DNA of 26,975 bases from Strigomonas culicis (taxonomy: Eukaryota > Euglenozoa > Kinetoplastea > Trypanosomatida > Trypanosomatidae), in NCBI GenBank assembly GCA_000482145.1, contig AUXH01000226.1, positions 1-26,975 of the forward strand, written 5' to 3'. Made by a program: the position numbers and the translations under genes. This document shows, in pieces, positions 1 through 7,649 of the stretch (the stretch's first letter is position 1; each line of letters begins with the position of its first letter). The notes beneath the pieces are model-generated. The model was not told the origin of the DNA. It saw nothing but the letters and a program-made list of their open reading frames with translations, and searched no databases.

Positions 1-2237
1 CGCCGCGCGCGGTGGTGCTGGCGGCGTGCCCGGCGCCGGACCTGGCGGCGGCCCCCGCGCCGGCGGCGGGCGGCTGGCTGCGCGCGGTGCCGTCCTTCCA
101 CCTCATCGGCCGCAAGGACAGCATCGTGCCGCCGGCGGTGAGCGAGCAGCTCGCGCGGGACTGCGGCGCGGCCGCCACCGTGTGCCACCACGCCCACGCC
201 CACAGCTTCGCGCAGCTGCAGCACGTGCGGCTGGCGCTGCGCGACTTCCTCGCCGGGCTGGCCGCTGACGCGGGGCGGCTGGCCGAGGCCGCCGCGCTGC
301 GCGAGGAGGAGCTGGAGATGGTCGCCGGCATGTACGGCGACGTCGTGCAGCGCCATGCGGCGGAGGTCGTCGTCGAGCTGCCGCTCTTCGAGGAGGACGT
401 GTTGGCCGCCGAGGCGAGCGACGCGGTGCGCGCGGCGCTGCAACACCTCTTCGTGCGCCTGCACCTCCCGCCGCTGTACCCGCTGGTGCAGCCGCGCGTG
501 AGCGTCGCGCTGCGGCTGGCCGCGCCGCAGCAGCACAGCACCGCGCTGGAGCGCTGGAAGGTGGAGGCCGCCGCGGCGGCGCAGCAGTACCTCCGCGAGG
601 AGCTGGAGCCGCCGGCCGCGATGGTGCTGCCGTGCTACCTCTTCGTCAGCGGCCAGGCGCACGAGCAGCTGGCGGAGATCCGCGCTCTGCTCACCGCCTC
701 CGGCGCGCGCGAGGCGGCAGCGGCGGAGGAGGAGGCGCGGCCGCCGTCGCAGTGGGAGCTCGAGGACGAGGCCCAGCGCGCGGCGAACATCGACGCCGCC
801 GGCGAGGAGGCAGAGCGGCGCCTGCGGCGCGGCGTCGCCGCCGCGGCCCCGCCCGCGAGCGACGCGCGGCAGGAGGCGGAGGCGGAGCAGGAGGGGGAGG
901 AGGCCCACGCGGCCGGCGGCGGCGGCGGCCGCACGCGCACGCTGACGATCGGCCTCATCGGCAAGCCGAGCGCCGGCAAGAGCACCTTCTTCAACGCCAT
1001 CACGGATCCGCAGAGCGAGGCGGAGGCCGCGCGCGTGGCTGCCTTCCCCTTCACGACGATCGAGCCGAACGTCGGGAGCGGCTTTGGCCCGGTGCGCTGC
1101 CCCTGCGCGGCGCTGCGCCGCGACGGTGGGGCGGCCCCCGACCCGTGCGACGCCGCCTACGGCCACGTGCCGGTCGGCGCGGCGCTTTACCGCCGGCACC
1201 CGGTGGTCGTCAAGGACGTGGCGGGGCTGGTGCAGGGTGCCTACCTCGGCCGCGGGAAGGGCAACCAGTTCCTGAACGACCTGTGCGACGCGGATGTGCT
1301 GGTGCATGTCGTGGACGGCGCCGCGGCGACGGAGGCGGACGGGAGCAGCTGCGCGCCCGGCGAGGGCTCCGCGCTGGACGACATCGCGTGGGTCCGCACG
1401 GAGGTGCACTCGTGGGTGTACGACAACCTGCGCGGCAAGTGGCCCTCGCTGTACCGGCAGCCTGGCAAGCTGCGCACCATGTTCAGCGGCTACCGCAGCA
1501 CGCCCGCCTTCGTGGACGGCGTGCTGCTGCTGATGGGCGTCGCGAACGAGACGGCGCTTGTACAGCAGCTGCGCGCGTGGGGGCCGCCGGAGCTCCACCT
1601 CCTCGTCGCGCTATACGTGCGGCGCCGCTTCCCGATGGTCATCGCACTCAACAAGGCGGACCTGCCGAGCGCCGCCGGGGTGCACGACGCGCTGCGCGCG
1701 CGGTACCCGGCGGAGCACTTCGTGCCCATGTCCGCGGAGGTCGAGTGCGCCCTCCTCGCCCTGCGGCGGCAGGGGCGGCTGCAGTACGTGTCGGGCGAGG
1801 GCCACTTCACGCTGCCGCCGCCGCCGCCGTCCGGCGCCGCGGCGCCGACGGCGGCACAGCAGCAGCAGCTGCAGCGCGTCGCGGCCTTCTTCGCACCGCC
1901 GGCGGCGGCGGGGGGCCGCACGACGGGGGTGCAGCGCGTGCTGGCCGAGGCGCTCGCGCGCTGCGCGGTGGTCTGCGCCTTCCCCACGCCGACCCTGCCG
2001 CCGCAGGTGCCGTCGCTGCGGCACTGCCTCACGTTGCGGCCGGGGGCGACGGCGGAGGACGTGTACTGGACGCTGTGCTACCAGAAGCTGATCGACGGCA
2101 AGTTCGTCCGCTGCGAGGTGGTCGAGCCGCGGCCGCGCGGCGGCGCAGCGGCCGCGCAGACACTGCGAAAGACAGACCCGCTGCCGGGGCGGGCGGTGCT
2201 CGTGCGCGTGCTCACCAACAAGCGCCAGATGACGTAG
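1..2237 (+). CDS. FSH-type hydrolase / RWD / YchF-Ygr210-like GTPase fusion (5' partial)
   Basis: The frame is open to the left edge with no ATG: the codon at 12 is GTG, so the true start lies upstream. Three modules are visible. About 1-255 matches the C-terminal end of an FSH1/DUF341 serine hydrolase: a VVLAACPAPD strand, then LIGRKDSIVPP with the likely catalytic Asp, then an HAHAHSFAQ stretch supplying the likely catalytic His. The nucleophile elbow would be outside the window. About 300-700 resembles an RWD domain, beginning REEELEMVAGMYGD. After an acidic Glu/Ala-rich linker comes an Obg-family GTPase of the YchF/Ygr210 branch: P-loop GLIGKPSAGKST at 951-986, AFPFTTIEPNVG, G3 DVAGLVQGAYLGRGKGNQF near 1215-1271, G4 NKAD near 1650-1661, G5 SAE near 1731. 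The last ~70 codons look like a TGS domain. YchF proteins bind ribosomes, so a role in translation or stress is possible. Combining it with a hydrolase is unusual. It stops with TAG. Confidence 0.82.
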   Translation, partial: PRAVVLAACPAPDLAAAPAPAAGGWLRAVPSFHLIGRKDSIVPPAVSEQLARDCGAAATVCHHAHAHSFAQLQHVRLALRDFLAGLAADAGRLAEAAALREEELEMVAGMYGDVVQRHAAEVVVELPLFEEDVLAAEASDAVRAALQHLFVRLHLPPLYPLVQPRVSVALRLAAPQQHSTALERWKVEAAAAAQQYLREELEPPAAMVLPCYLFVSGQAHEQLAEIRALLTASGAREAAAAEEEARPPSQWELEDEAQRAANIDAAGEEAERRLRRGVAAAAPPASDARQEAEAEQEGEEAHAAGGGGGRTRTLTIGLIGKPSAGKSTFFNAITDPQSEAEAARVAAFPFTTIEPNVGSGFGPVRCPCAALRRDGGAAPDPCDAAYGHVPVGAALYRRHPVVVKDVAGLVQGAYLGRGKGNQFLNDLCDADVLVHVVDGAAATEADGSSCAPGEGSALDDIAWVRTEVHSWVYDNLRGKWPSLYRQPGKLRTMFSGYRSTPAFVDGVLLLMGVANETALVQQLRAWGPPELHLLVALYVRRRFPMVIALNKADLPSAAGVHDALRARYPAEHFVPMSAEVECALLALRRQGRLQYVSGEGHFTLPPPPPSGAAAPTAAQQQQLQRVAAFFAPPAAAGGRTTGVQRVLAEALARCAVVCAFPTPTLPPQVPSLRHCLTLRPGATAEDVYWTLCYQKLIDGKFVRCEVVEPRPRGGAAAAQTLRKTDPLPGRAVLVRVLTNKRQMT

Positions 2238-2424
2238 CGCACCCACATGGGCGTGGCGGTGGTGCGCAGAGGACAGCGATGGGAGGTGGCGGGCGAGACA
2301 TGCAGAACACTTGGATGACTATACTAAAAAGGATAGGATACTCTTCAGTGTGCGTATGTGTGACTGCGTATGGATTGTGAATCATGTGCGACTTTTATGT
2401 AAATGACAAGACTGTGTTGTGCAT

Positions 2425-2478
2425 CTCACTCTCACTTTTCTTCTCTCTTTTACTATTCTTCTCCTTCCAATTTAAAAG
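2425..2478 (+). promoter_or_regulatory. Candidate trans-splice acceptor region for the RNA ligase gene
   Basis: The 412-base spacer 2238-2649 holds no credible gene. A pyrimidine tract at about 2425-2467 is followed by the first AG at 2477-2478, which would give a 5' leader of about 170 bases that is A-rich just before the ATG. In trypanosomatids such a tract directs both spliced-leader addition downstream and polyadenylation of the upstream transcript. The exact site is inferred. Confidence 0.5.
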
Positions 2479-2649
2479 TACCTGCGACGACGAAGCACAC
2501 GGAACGCACACTATACGAGGAGTAATATCTCAAAATAGCCACACCACTTGTATAAAACATTTAGTACTAAATAGCGAAATTAACACATATCGATCGAAAA
2601 AAAAAACCGACGAACCAACCAACAACAAACAAAGAATAGCAACAGAGAC

Positions 2650-4893
2650 ATGAGCAGCTCCCCGCCGGAGTCACCCACACCCCCGGCGCTGCCCCCCGAC
2701 GCCGCAGCCGCTGCCACCCCTCCCCCGCAGGATGGCGGCGACGAGCAGTCAAAGCGGAGGCGCGCCCCCCACAAACGGGCGCCCCGCCACCACGGCGGGG
2801 GCGGCGCCGGCGGCACGGGTAAGGCGCCCGCCGCGAAGAAGATCAAGGAGGAGGCCTTCCTCTGCGTGCACCTGGCGGTCACCGGCCGCAGCCCCCGCAA
2901 CGGCTGGATCCTCGCCATGGGCGCCGTCATCATCTCCGCCGACCGCCGTGTGGTGCTGGCGGCGATAGAGCGGCACTGCCTGCCGCTCGGCGCCACGCCC
3001 GCCGCCGCCGCCGCCGCGGGTGGCGGCGGCCACGCCTGGGTCTTCGAGAGCCCTGCGGCGTGCGTGGTGCCGGCGGCGGACGTGGCCGGCTTCTGGCGCG
3101 GCCGCCGCGCGGACCTCGAGTACCTCTCGCAGCAGCCTGTGTCTGCGGAGGAGGCCTTCTACGCGCTGCAGGCCATGTGCGCGCCGTACGCCGCCCTCAC
3201 GCTGGTGGCGAATCCACTCATGAGTGTCTATGGCTGGCTCAGCTACTACTGGACGGCCATTTTCGCGGGCGGCGGCGACGGCGCGGCCGCCGCGGCGGTG
3301 CCGATGCCGTGGGGCTACAGCGGCATGTGCGCGCGCTCCTTCGCGTGCGGCCTGCTGGGCTGCGGCCCCAAGGCGCTCCACGCCCACCCCACCTACCAGG
3401 CCTCCTTCGAGGGCTTTGCCAACAGCAGCTCGGTCCTGCCGCTCGGCGACGCGCTGACGACGGCGGTCAGCTTCTCCTACCTCCACCACCTCGCGCGGCA
3501 GCGCGCCGCCGCGGCCGCGGACGGCGCGGCGCCACCGGCGGTGCGCGTGGCGTGTGCGCTGCCGCCGGTGCTGACCGCGCTGCGGTGCGTCCCCGCCGAC
3601 GCCGCGGCCGCGGACTCCGCTCCCATCGCCACCGCCACCGAGGCGGGCACGGACAATCCGTTGTTCGACTACATCATCGACCCCTGCATCTGCCGCGGGC
3701 TCGCCCGCCACGGGGCGGCGGCGCCGCCGGAGCCCTTTGTGGCGTACCCCAGCATCACGGACATCGAGCAGCACACAGGCTTCCTCGCGCGGCTGGCGGC
3801 GGCGCTGCCGGCCCCCGGCGCCGCGCGGTGGGTCGCGACGGAGAAGGTGCACGGCGCGAACTTTACCATCTACACGGACGGGGTGGAGGTGTGGGCGGGG
3901 AAGCGCACCGGCTACCTCGGCCTGCCCGACTCCCCCTCCTTCTTTGACTTTGTGTACCTGCTGCAGGCGCACAAGGAGACGCTCTTTGGCCTCCGCTCGC
4001 AGACGCTTGCGTGGCTGGCGGCGCAGGAGGCACAGAAAGGCCCGCCGGCCGCCGGCGAGCCGTGCGGCGGCGCCACCGACGGCCTCGTCGTGGCGGTGCT
4101 CGGCGAGCTGGCGGGCGGGGTGTATCCGCACCCCCTGGTGCCGCTGGACCTCCGCGGCGTCGTCGTGCAGCGCGGCGTCTACTACGCCCCGTTCAACTTC
4201 TTCTACGGCTTTGACCTCGCCGTCGCGGAGGCGGACCTGCGGCGCTGCTGGCCGCAGTTCCACGCCGCCCTGTGCGCGCGGGGCGACGAGCTGACGGCGG
4301 CCGCCACGGCCGGCACGCGCGTGTCCCTCATCGGACGGGACGGCCGCTACTACCTCCCCTGCCGCGCATCCGCCGCCTGCTTCGCGGCCGCGCACCTGCC
4401 GCACGCGGCGGCGCTACTCGCGCAGCAGCCTGCGGAGCCGCTGCCGCAGTTCCTCGAGCGGGCGGACCCGGTGCTGCTGCGCTCGCGCGTGGCGGTGACC
4501 TGCTTCGGCCTGCCGCCGCTGCTGGACAACGTGGCCGAGGGCTACGTCGTGCGGCCGGAGGAGGACCTCTGGGTCGGCGGCGCGGAGGCGGCTGCGGCGG
4601 ACCCGGGCGATGCGACCGTCACCGCCTGGACGCGCGTCGTCATCAAACAGAAGCACCCCCGCTTTGCGGAGTTCATCCGGGCCCCGCCCGGCGCGGCCGC
4701 GGCGGCGACGGACTTCCTGACAACCGCGCGCGTGGAGGCGGTGCTGAGTAAATACACGACGGCGGAGCAGCAGGACCGCGCGCACATGGTGTCCGCCGTG
4801 CTGGCCGACGCCCGCAGGGATGCGGAGCGGCTGCGGCTCGCGGAGGAGCACCCGCCGCCCGCAAAGGAGGTGTGCCCGCAGCAGCCACAATAA
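2650..4893 (+). CDS. RNA ligase, Rnl2/REL-like, with degenerate exonuclease-like N-terminal region
   Basis: This 747-residue protein would seal RNA nicks by the usual ATP-dependent route. The C-terminal half carries the covalent nucleotidyltransferase motifs: motif I EKVHGANF with the adenylated lysine at K399, KRTGYLG at 418-424, GELAGGVYPH at 485-494, YYAPFNFFYGFDL at 511-523, motif IV EGYVV at 630-634, and motif V VIKQKHPRF at 664-672. The order and spacing fit T4 Rnl2 and the kinetoplastid editing ligases, but the protein is much longer than those. Residues about 69-285 read like a DEDD(h) exonuclease fold (FLCVHLAVTGRSPRNGWILAMGAVI, then LVANPLMSVYGWLSYYW, then LPLGDALTTAVSFSYL). The first acidic pair is replaced by H74 and A76, so that part is probably not catalytic. 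A basic cluster KRRRAPHKRAPR at 35-46 could be a nuclear signal, and no clear mitochondrial presequence is seen. The ligase call is firm; substrate and compartment are unknown. Confidence 0.85.
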   Translation: MSSSPPESPTPPALPPDAAAAATPPPQDGGDEQSKRRRAPHKRAPRHHGGGGAGGTGKAPAAKKIKEEAFLCVHLAVTGRSPRNGWILAMGAVIISADRRVVLAAIERHCLPLGATPAAAAAAGGGGHAWVFESPAACVVPAADVAGFWRGRRADLEYLSQQPVSAEEAFYALQAMCAPYAALTLVANPLMSVYGWLSYYWTAIFAGGGDGAAAAAVPMPWGYSGMCARSFACGLLGCGPKALHAHPTYQASFEGFANSSSVLPLGDALTTAVSFSYLHHLARQRAAAAADGAAPPAVRVACALPPVLTALRCVPADAAAADSAPIATATEAGTDNPLFDYIIDPCICRGLARHGAAAPPEPFVAYPSITDIEQHTGFLARLAAALPAPGAARWVATEKVHGANFTIYTDGVEVWAGKRTGYLGLPDSPSFFDFVYLLQAHKETLFGLRSQTLAWLAAQEAQKGPPAAGEPCGGATDGLVVAVLGELAGGVYPHPLVPLDLRGVVVQRGVYYAPFNFFYGFDLAVAEADLRRCWPQFHAALCARGDELTAAATAGTRVSLIGRDGRYYLPCRASAACFAAAHLPHAAALLAQQPAEPLPQFLERADPVLLRSRVAVTCFGLPPLLDNVAEGYVVRPEEDLWVGGAEAAAADPGDATVTAWTRVVIKQKHPRFAEFIRAPPGAAAAATDFLTTARVEAVLSKYTTAEQQDRAHMVSAVLADARRDAERLRLAEEHPPPAKEVCPQQPQ

Positions 4894-5250
4894 AGAGCTA
4901 TCGATGATCAGGATTCTGTAATGACCACCAGAGAGCGAGGGCGAGAGACACTTTTGTATTATCCTGTGGGTGTCTTCTCTCCTTTTCCCTCTCCCCTCTG
5001 TTTCTTTCCAGTTATTCATTTGTTCTTTTCTGATTATTCCAATCTTGTTTTGCTCTTACTCATCTACTCTTTTCGTTTTCCTTTTTTTTTTCATTCTGTC
5101 TGTATATGTGGGAACGCGATAATTTAACTTGTTTTATTTTTCGCATTACACACAAACACAAACACACGAAAAGGAGCAAGGGGATAACAATTAAACCTGA
5201 TTCGTTGTTGTAGCATACTACGTTTTCGTTTCCTTTCATGTGTGCACTTG

Positions 5251-5534
5251 TGCTTTCTTCTCCCTCTCCTGCTTCTGCTTTGTTCTCATTGCTCTTTTTC
5301 TTTTTCCTTTTTAACTTTCGAACAACAGTTTTTATTATTGATTTCGTTTAGTATTATTTCCTTTTCATACTCAAAAGAAGAAAAGTGTATTTTTTTTTTA
5401 TCTGCCTCAGCTGAATTGCACACGCTTATATATCGATACACCCTCACATACCGTTGCTACCTATAAAGAGGAGACGTTACTGCGCAAGTATACAATTCTC
5501 TATCCGCACTTTTTTATTTCCTTCTTGCCAAAAG
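5251..5534 (+). promoter_or_regulatory. Multiple candidate trans-splice acceptors upstream of gamma-glutamyl phosphate reductase
   Basis: The 710-base spacer 4894-5603 has no supported gene. It holds three pyrimidine-tract/AG combinations: a textbook TTTCTTTCCAG ending at 5011, a long tract at about 5251-5316 followed by CAG at 5327-5328, and a shorter one at about 5495-5528 followed by AG at 5533-5534. The last would leave a leader of about 70 bases. Which of them is used cannot be told from sequence. Confidence 0.4.
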
Positions 5535-5603
5535 TGCGCATAACTACACTCACACACTCCCACTAACGCTCTTTTATTATTATTTCTTGCGTCTGTTCCC
5601 ATC

Positions 5604-6968
5604 ATGTCTGACCACGCTGCCATGCTGAAGTACGCCGACGACGCCCGCGAGGGCTCGCGGCAGCTCAATGCGCTCAGCTACCCGGAGCGGCAGGCGGTGC
5701 TGCGCGCTGTCGCGGCCGCGCTACAGGAGCACCAGGACGAGATCCTCGAGGCGAACGCGAAGGACACGGCGGTTGCGAAGGAGACGCACCTCGCGGCGCC
5801 GCTGCTGAAGCGGCTAGAGCTGACGGCCGGCAAGATCGCGACGCTCGTGGACGGTATCCGCTCCATCGCCGACACGGAGAACCCGATCGGCCGCGTCCTC
5901 TCCGCGAAGGAGCTGGACGACAATTTGCTGCTCGTGAAGCAGACCGCGTCCATCGGCGTGCTGCTCATCGTATTCGAGTCGCGGCCCGACAGCATGCCGC
6001 AGATCGCCGCGCTCGCGCTGAGCTCCGGCAACGGTCTGCTGCTCAAGGGCGGCCGCGAGGCGGAGCACTCGAACGCGGTCATCCACCGCGTCATCGTGGA
6101 CGCGGTCACCGCGGCCTCCGCGGGGAAGGTGGAGCGCAGCGTCATCGGGCTCATCACGAACCGCAGCGACGTGTACGAGCTGCTGAAGCTGGAGGGGCAC
6201 ATCGACCTCGTCATCCCGCGCGGCGGCAACGCGATGGTGCAGAACATCCAGCGGTCGACGAACATCGCCGTGCTCGGCCACGCGGACGGCATCTGCCACG
6301 TCTACGCCCACGAGGACGCGGACGTGGCGCAGCTGATCGCCATCGCGACCGACGCGAAGCTCAACTACCCCGCGGCCTGCAACGCGGCGGAGACGCTGCT
6401 GCTGCACCGCGCGCTGCTCACCGCGCCGCACGCGGGCGGCGGCACCGTCGCGCAGCACGTCGTGCAGGCGATGACGCAGGCGGGCGTCAAGTTCCTCGCG
6501 GGGCCGGCCGCGCTCGCCGCCGGGCTCGCCAGCACCGCAGCCGACTCGCTCCACGTGGAGTACGGCGACGAGCACATGACGGTGGAGGTGGTGGGTTCGC
6601 TCGAGGCGGCGATCCAGCACATCAACCAACACGGCTCCCACCACACGGACTGCATCGTCACGCGCGCGCCCGGCGCGGCGGCCGCCTTCCAGGCCGCGGT
6701 CGACAGCGCCTGTGTGTTTCACAACAGCTCGACGCGCTTCGCGGACGGGTACCGCTTTGGGCTCGGGGCGGAGGTGGGCATCAGCACGGCGCGCGTCCAC
6801 GCCCGCGGGCCCGTCGGCGTGGAGGGGCTGCTGACGCAGAAGTGGGTGCTGTACCCGCGCGATGCGGTGGATGGCTTCGCGACCGTCGGCCAGTTCCAGG
6901 GCGGCGACCGCCAGTTCAGCCACGTGGACATCACTGCAAAGGTGCAGGCGGCGCGTCGCGGCCACTGA
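5604..6968 (+). CDS. proA: Gamma-glutamyl phosphate reductase (proline biosynthesis)
   Basis: The 454-residue product reduces L-glutamyl 5-phosphate with NADPH to glutamate 5-semialdehyde, the second step from glutamate to proline. The whole enzyme is present and ungapped: the N-terminal SRQLNALSYPERQAVL region, IVFESRPDSMPQIAALALSSGNGLLLKGG at 122-150, PRGGNAMVQNIQRSTN at 205-220, the catalytic cysteine C259 in NYPAACNAAETLLL, and the closing FADGYRFGLGAEVGISTARVHARGPVGVEGLLT block. By eye the wording is closer to the reductase half of plant and animal P5C synthase than to typical bacterial ProA, but no glutamate-kinase domain is attached, so a kinase must be encoded elsewhere for the pathway to work. 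The C-terminus ARRGH is not a type 1 glycosomal signal, so a cytosolic location is likely. The start ATG is the first codon after the AT-rich leader, and the stop is TGA. Confidence 0.95.
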   Translation: MSDHAAMLKYADDAREGSRQLNALSYPERQAVLRAVAAALQEHQDEILEANAKDTAVAKETHLAAPLLKRLELTAGKIATLVDGIRSIADTENPIGRVLSAKELDDNLLLVKQTASIGVLLIVFESRPDSMPQIAALALSSGNGLLLKGGREAEHSNAVIHRVIVDAVTAASAGKVERSVIGLITNRSDVYELLKLEGHIDLVIPRGGNAMVQNIQRSTNIAVLGHADGICHVYAHEDADVAQLIAIATDAKLNYPAACNAAETLLLHRALLTAPHAGGGTVAQHVVQAMTQAGVKFLAGPAALAAGLASTAADSLHVEYGDEHMTVEVVGSLEAAIQHINQHGSHHTDCIVTRAPGAAAAFQAAVDSACVFHNSSTRFADGYRFGLGAEVGISTARVHARGPVGVEGLLTQKWVLYPRDAVDGFATVGQFQGGDRQFSHVDITAKVQAARRGH

Positions 6969-7197
6969 CTGGGCAGAAACGGCAGCAACAAAGGTGAATC
7001 AATGCATAAACAAGGATAGTAATAATAATAAAAAGTATGCTTGACGTACATGTCCTCATGTTATTATTATTATCATTATTTGTGTTTTGCTTGCGTGTGT
7101 GGAATCGTTGTGGACTTGGAGTTATAGACACATCTAAAGATGACCACATGACGTTTGTATTTTGCACTTCTGCCTTGCAACAACGTAAAGTGTATTA

Positions 7198-7221
7198 CTC
7201 TCTCTCTCTCTCTCTCTCTCT
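7198..7221. repeat. (CT)n microsatellite in intergenic pyrimidine tract
   Basis: This is an uninterrupted CT dinucleotide run of 24 bases. It lies in the spacer between the reductase gene and the TPR gene and adds to the pyrimidine-rich character of the + strand there. Confidence 0.9.
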
Positions 7222-7264
7222 GCTTCACGTCTATTTTCATATTCAATACTAATGGTTACAGTGC

Positions 7265-7391
7265 ATTTTTTTTTCTCTCTTCTGCAACTCTGTTTTTTTT
7301 TTTTTCGAGCTTGCCGTTGTTTTCTTGTACCTCCACGTCTTTTTCATCAGTTCAGTGTTTTTTTTCTTCCTCTCCGCTTATACCTTAGCAG
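7265..7391 (+). promoter_or_regulatory. Candidate trans-splice acceptor region for the TPR gene
   Basis: The 681-base spacer 6969-7649 contains no supported gene. Successive T/C-rich tracts at about 7265-7345 and 7355-7380 are followed by CAG at 7349-7350 and by AG at 7387-7388 and 7390-7391. The leader to the ATG would be about 260-300 bases, and is A/C-rich with CAACA stretches. The acceptor choice is inferred. Confidence 0.45.
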
Positions 7392-7616
7392 GAGCTGTGG
7401 TGGACATTGATAATACGCTGTGAAGGGACGCGACCATCATACACCACCACCAACAGCGATTGTACTAAAGCGAATCATTTTTGTGCTTGATTTCAGCCGC
7501 AGATCGAAGAACAACAACACCAACATCAGCAAAAAGCGGTTTTTTTTTGCAACTGTTAATGCCTTTTGCATAGTTGTATCACCCTTATAATAGTCATCAT
7601 CTGTAAATAGAAAGGG

Positions 7617-7635
7617 CTCTTTTTTTAAAAAAGAG
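7617..7635 (+). other. Short near-perfect inverted repeat just before the TPR gene start
   Basis: CTC plus a T run is followed immediately by an A run plus GAG, giving nine base pairs around a single unpaired T. It ends 14 bases before the ATG at 7650, so it would sit in the 5' leader of the mature mRNA. With no proper loop it may be chance in a T/A-rich spacer, or a weak structure near the start codon. Confidence 0.35.
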
Positions 7636-7649
7636 TATCGATCACCCCT

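Noticed and set aside
12..14. Codon at 12 as the start of the first gene
   Set aside because: It is GTG, and the frame is open to the edge. The hydrolase domain is cut in its middle, so the start is outside the window.
632..2380. 582-codon alternative + frame
   Set aside because: It overlaps the GTPase fusion out of frame and is Arg/Gly/Ala low-complexity. The GTPase motifs are in the other frame.
2384..2653. 89-codon + frame in the spacer
   Set aside because: It is made of Phe/Leu/Ser runs from the pyrimidine tract, with codon use unlike the genes, and overlaps the RNA ligase start.
2749..4404. 551-codon open frame on the - strand
   Set aside because: It is antisense to the RNA ligase, whose motifs fix the true strand and frame.
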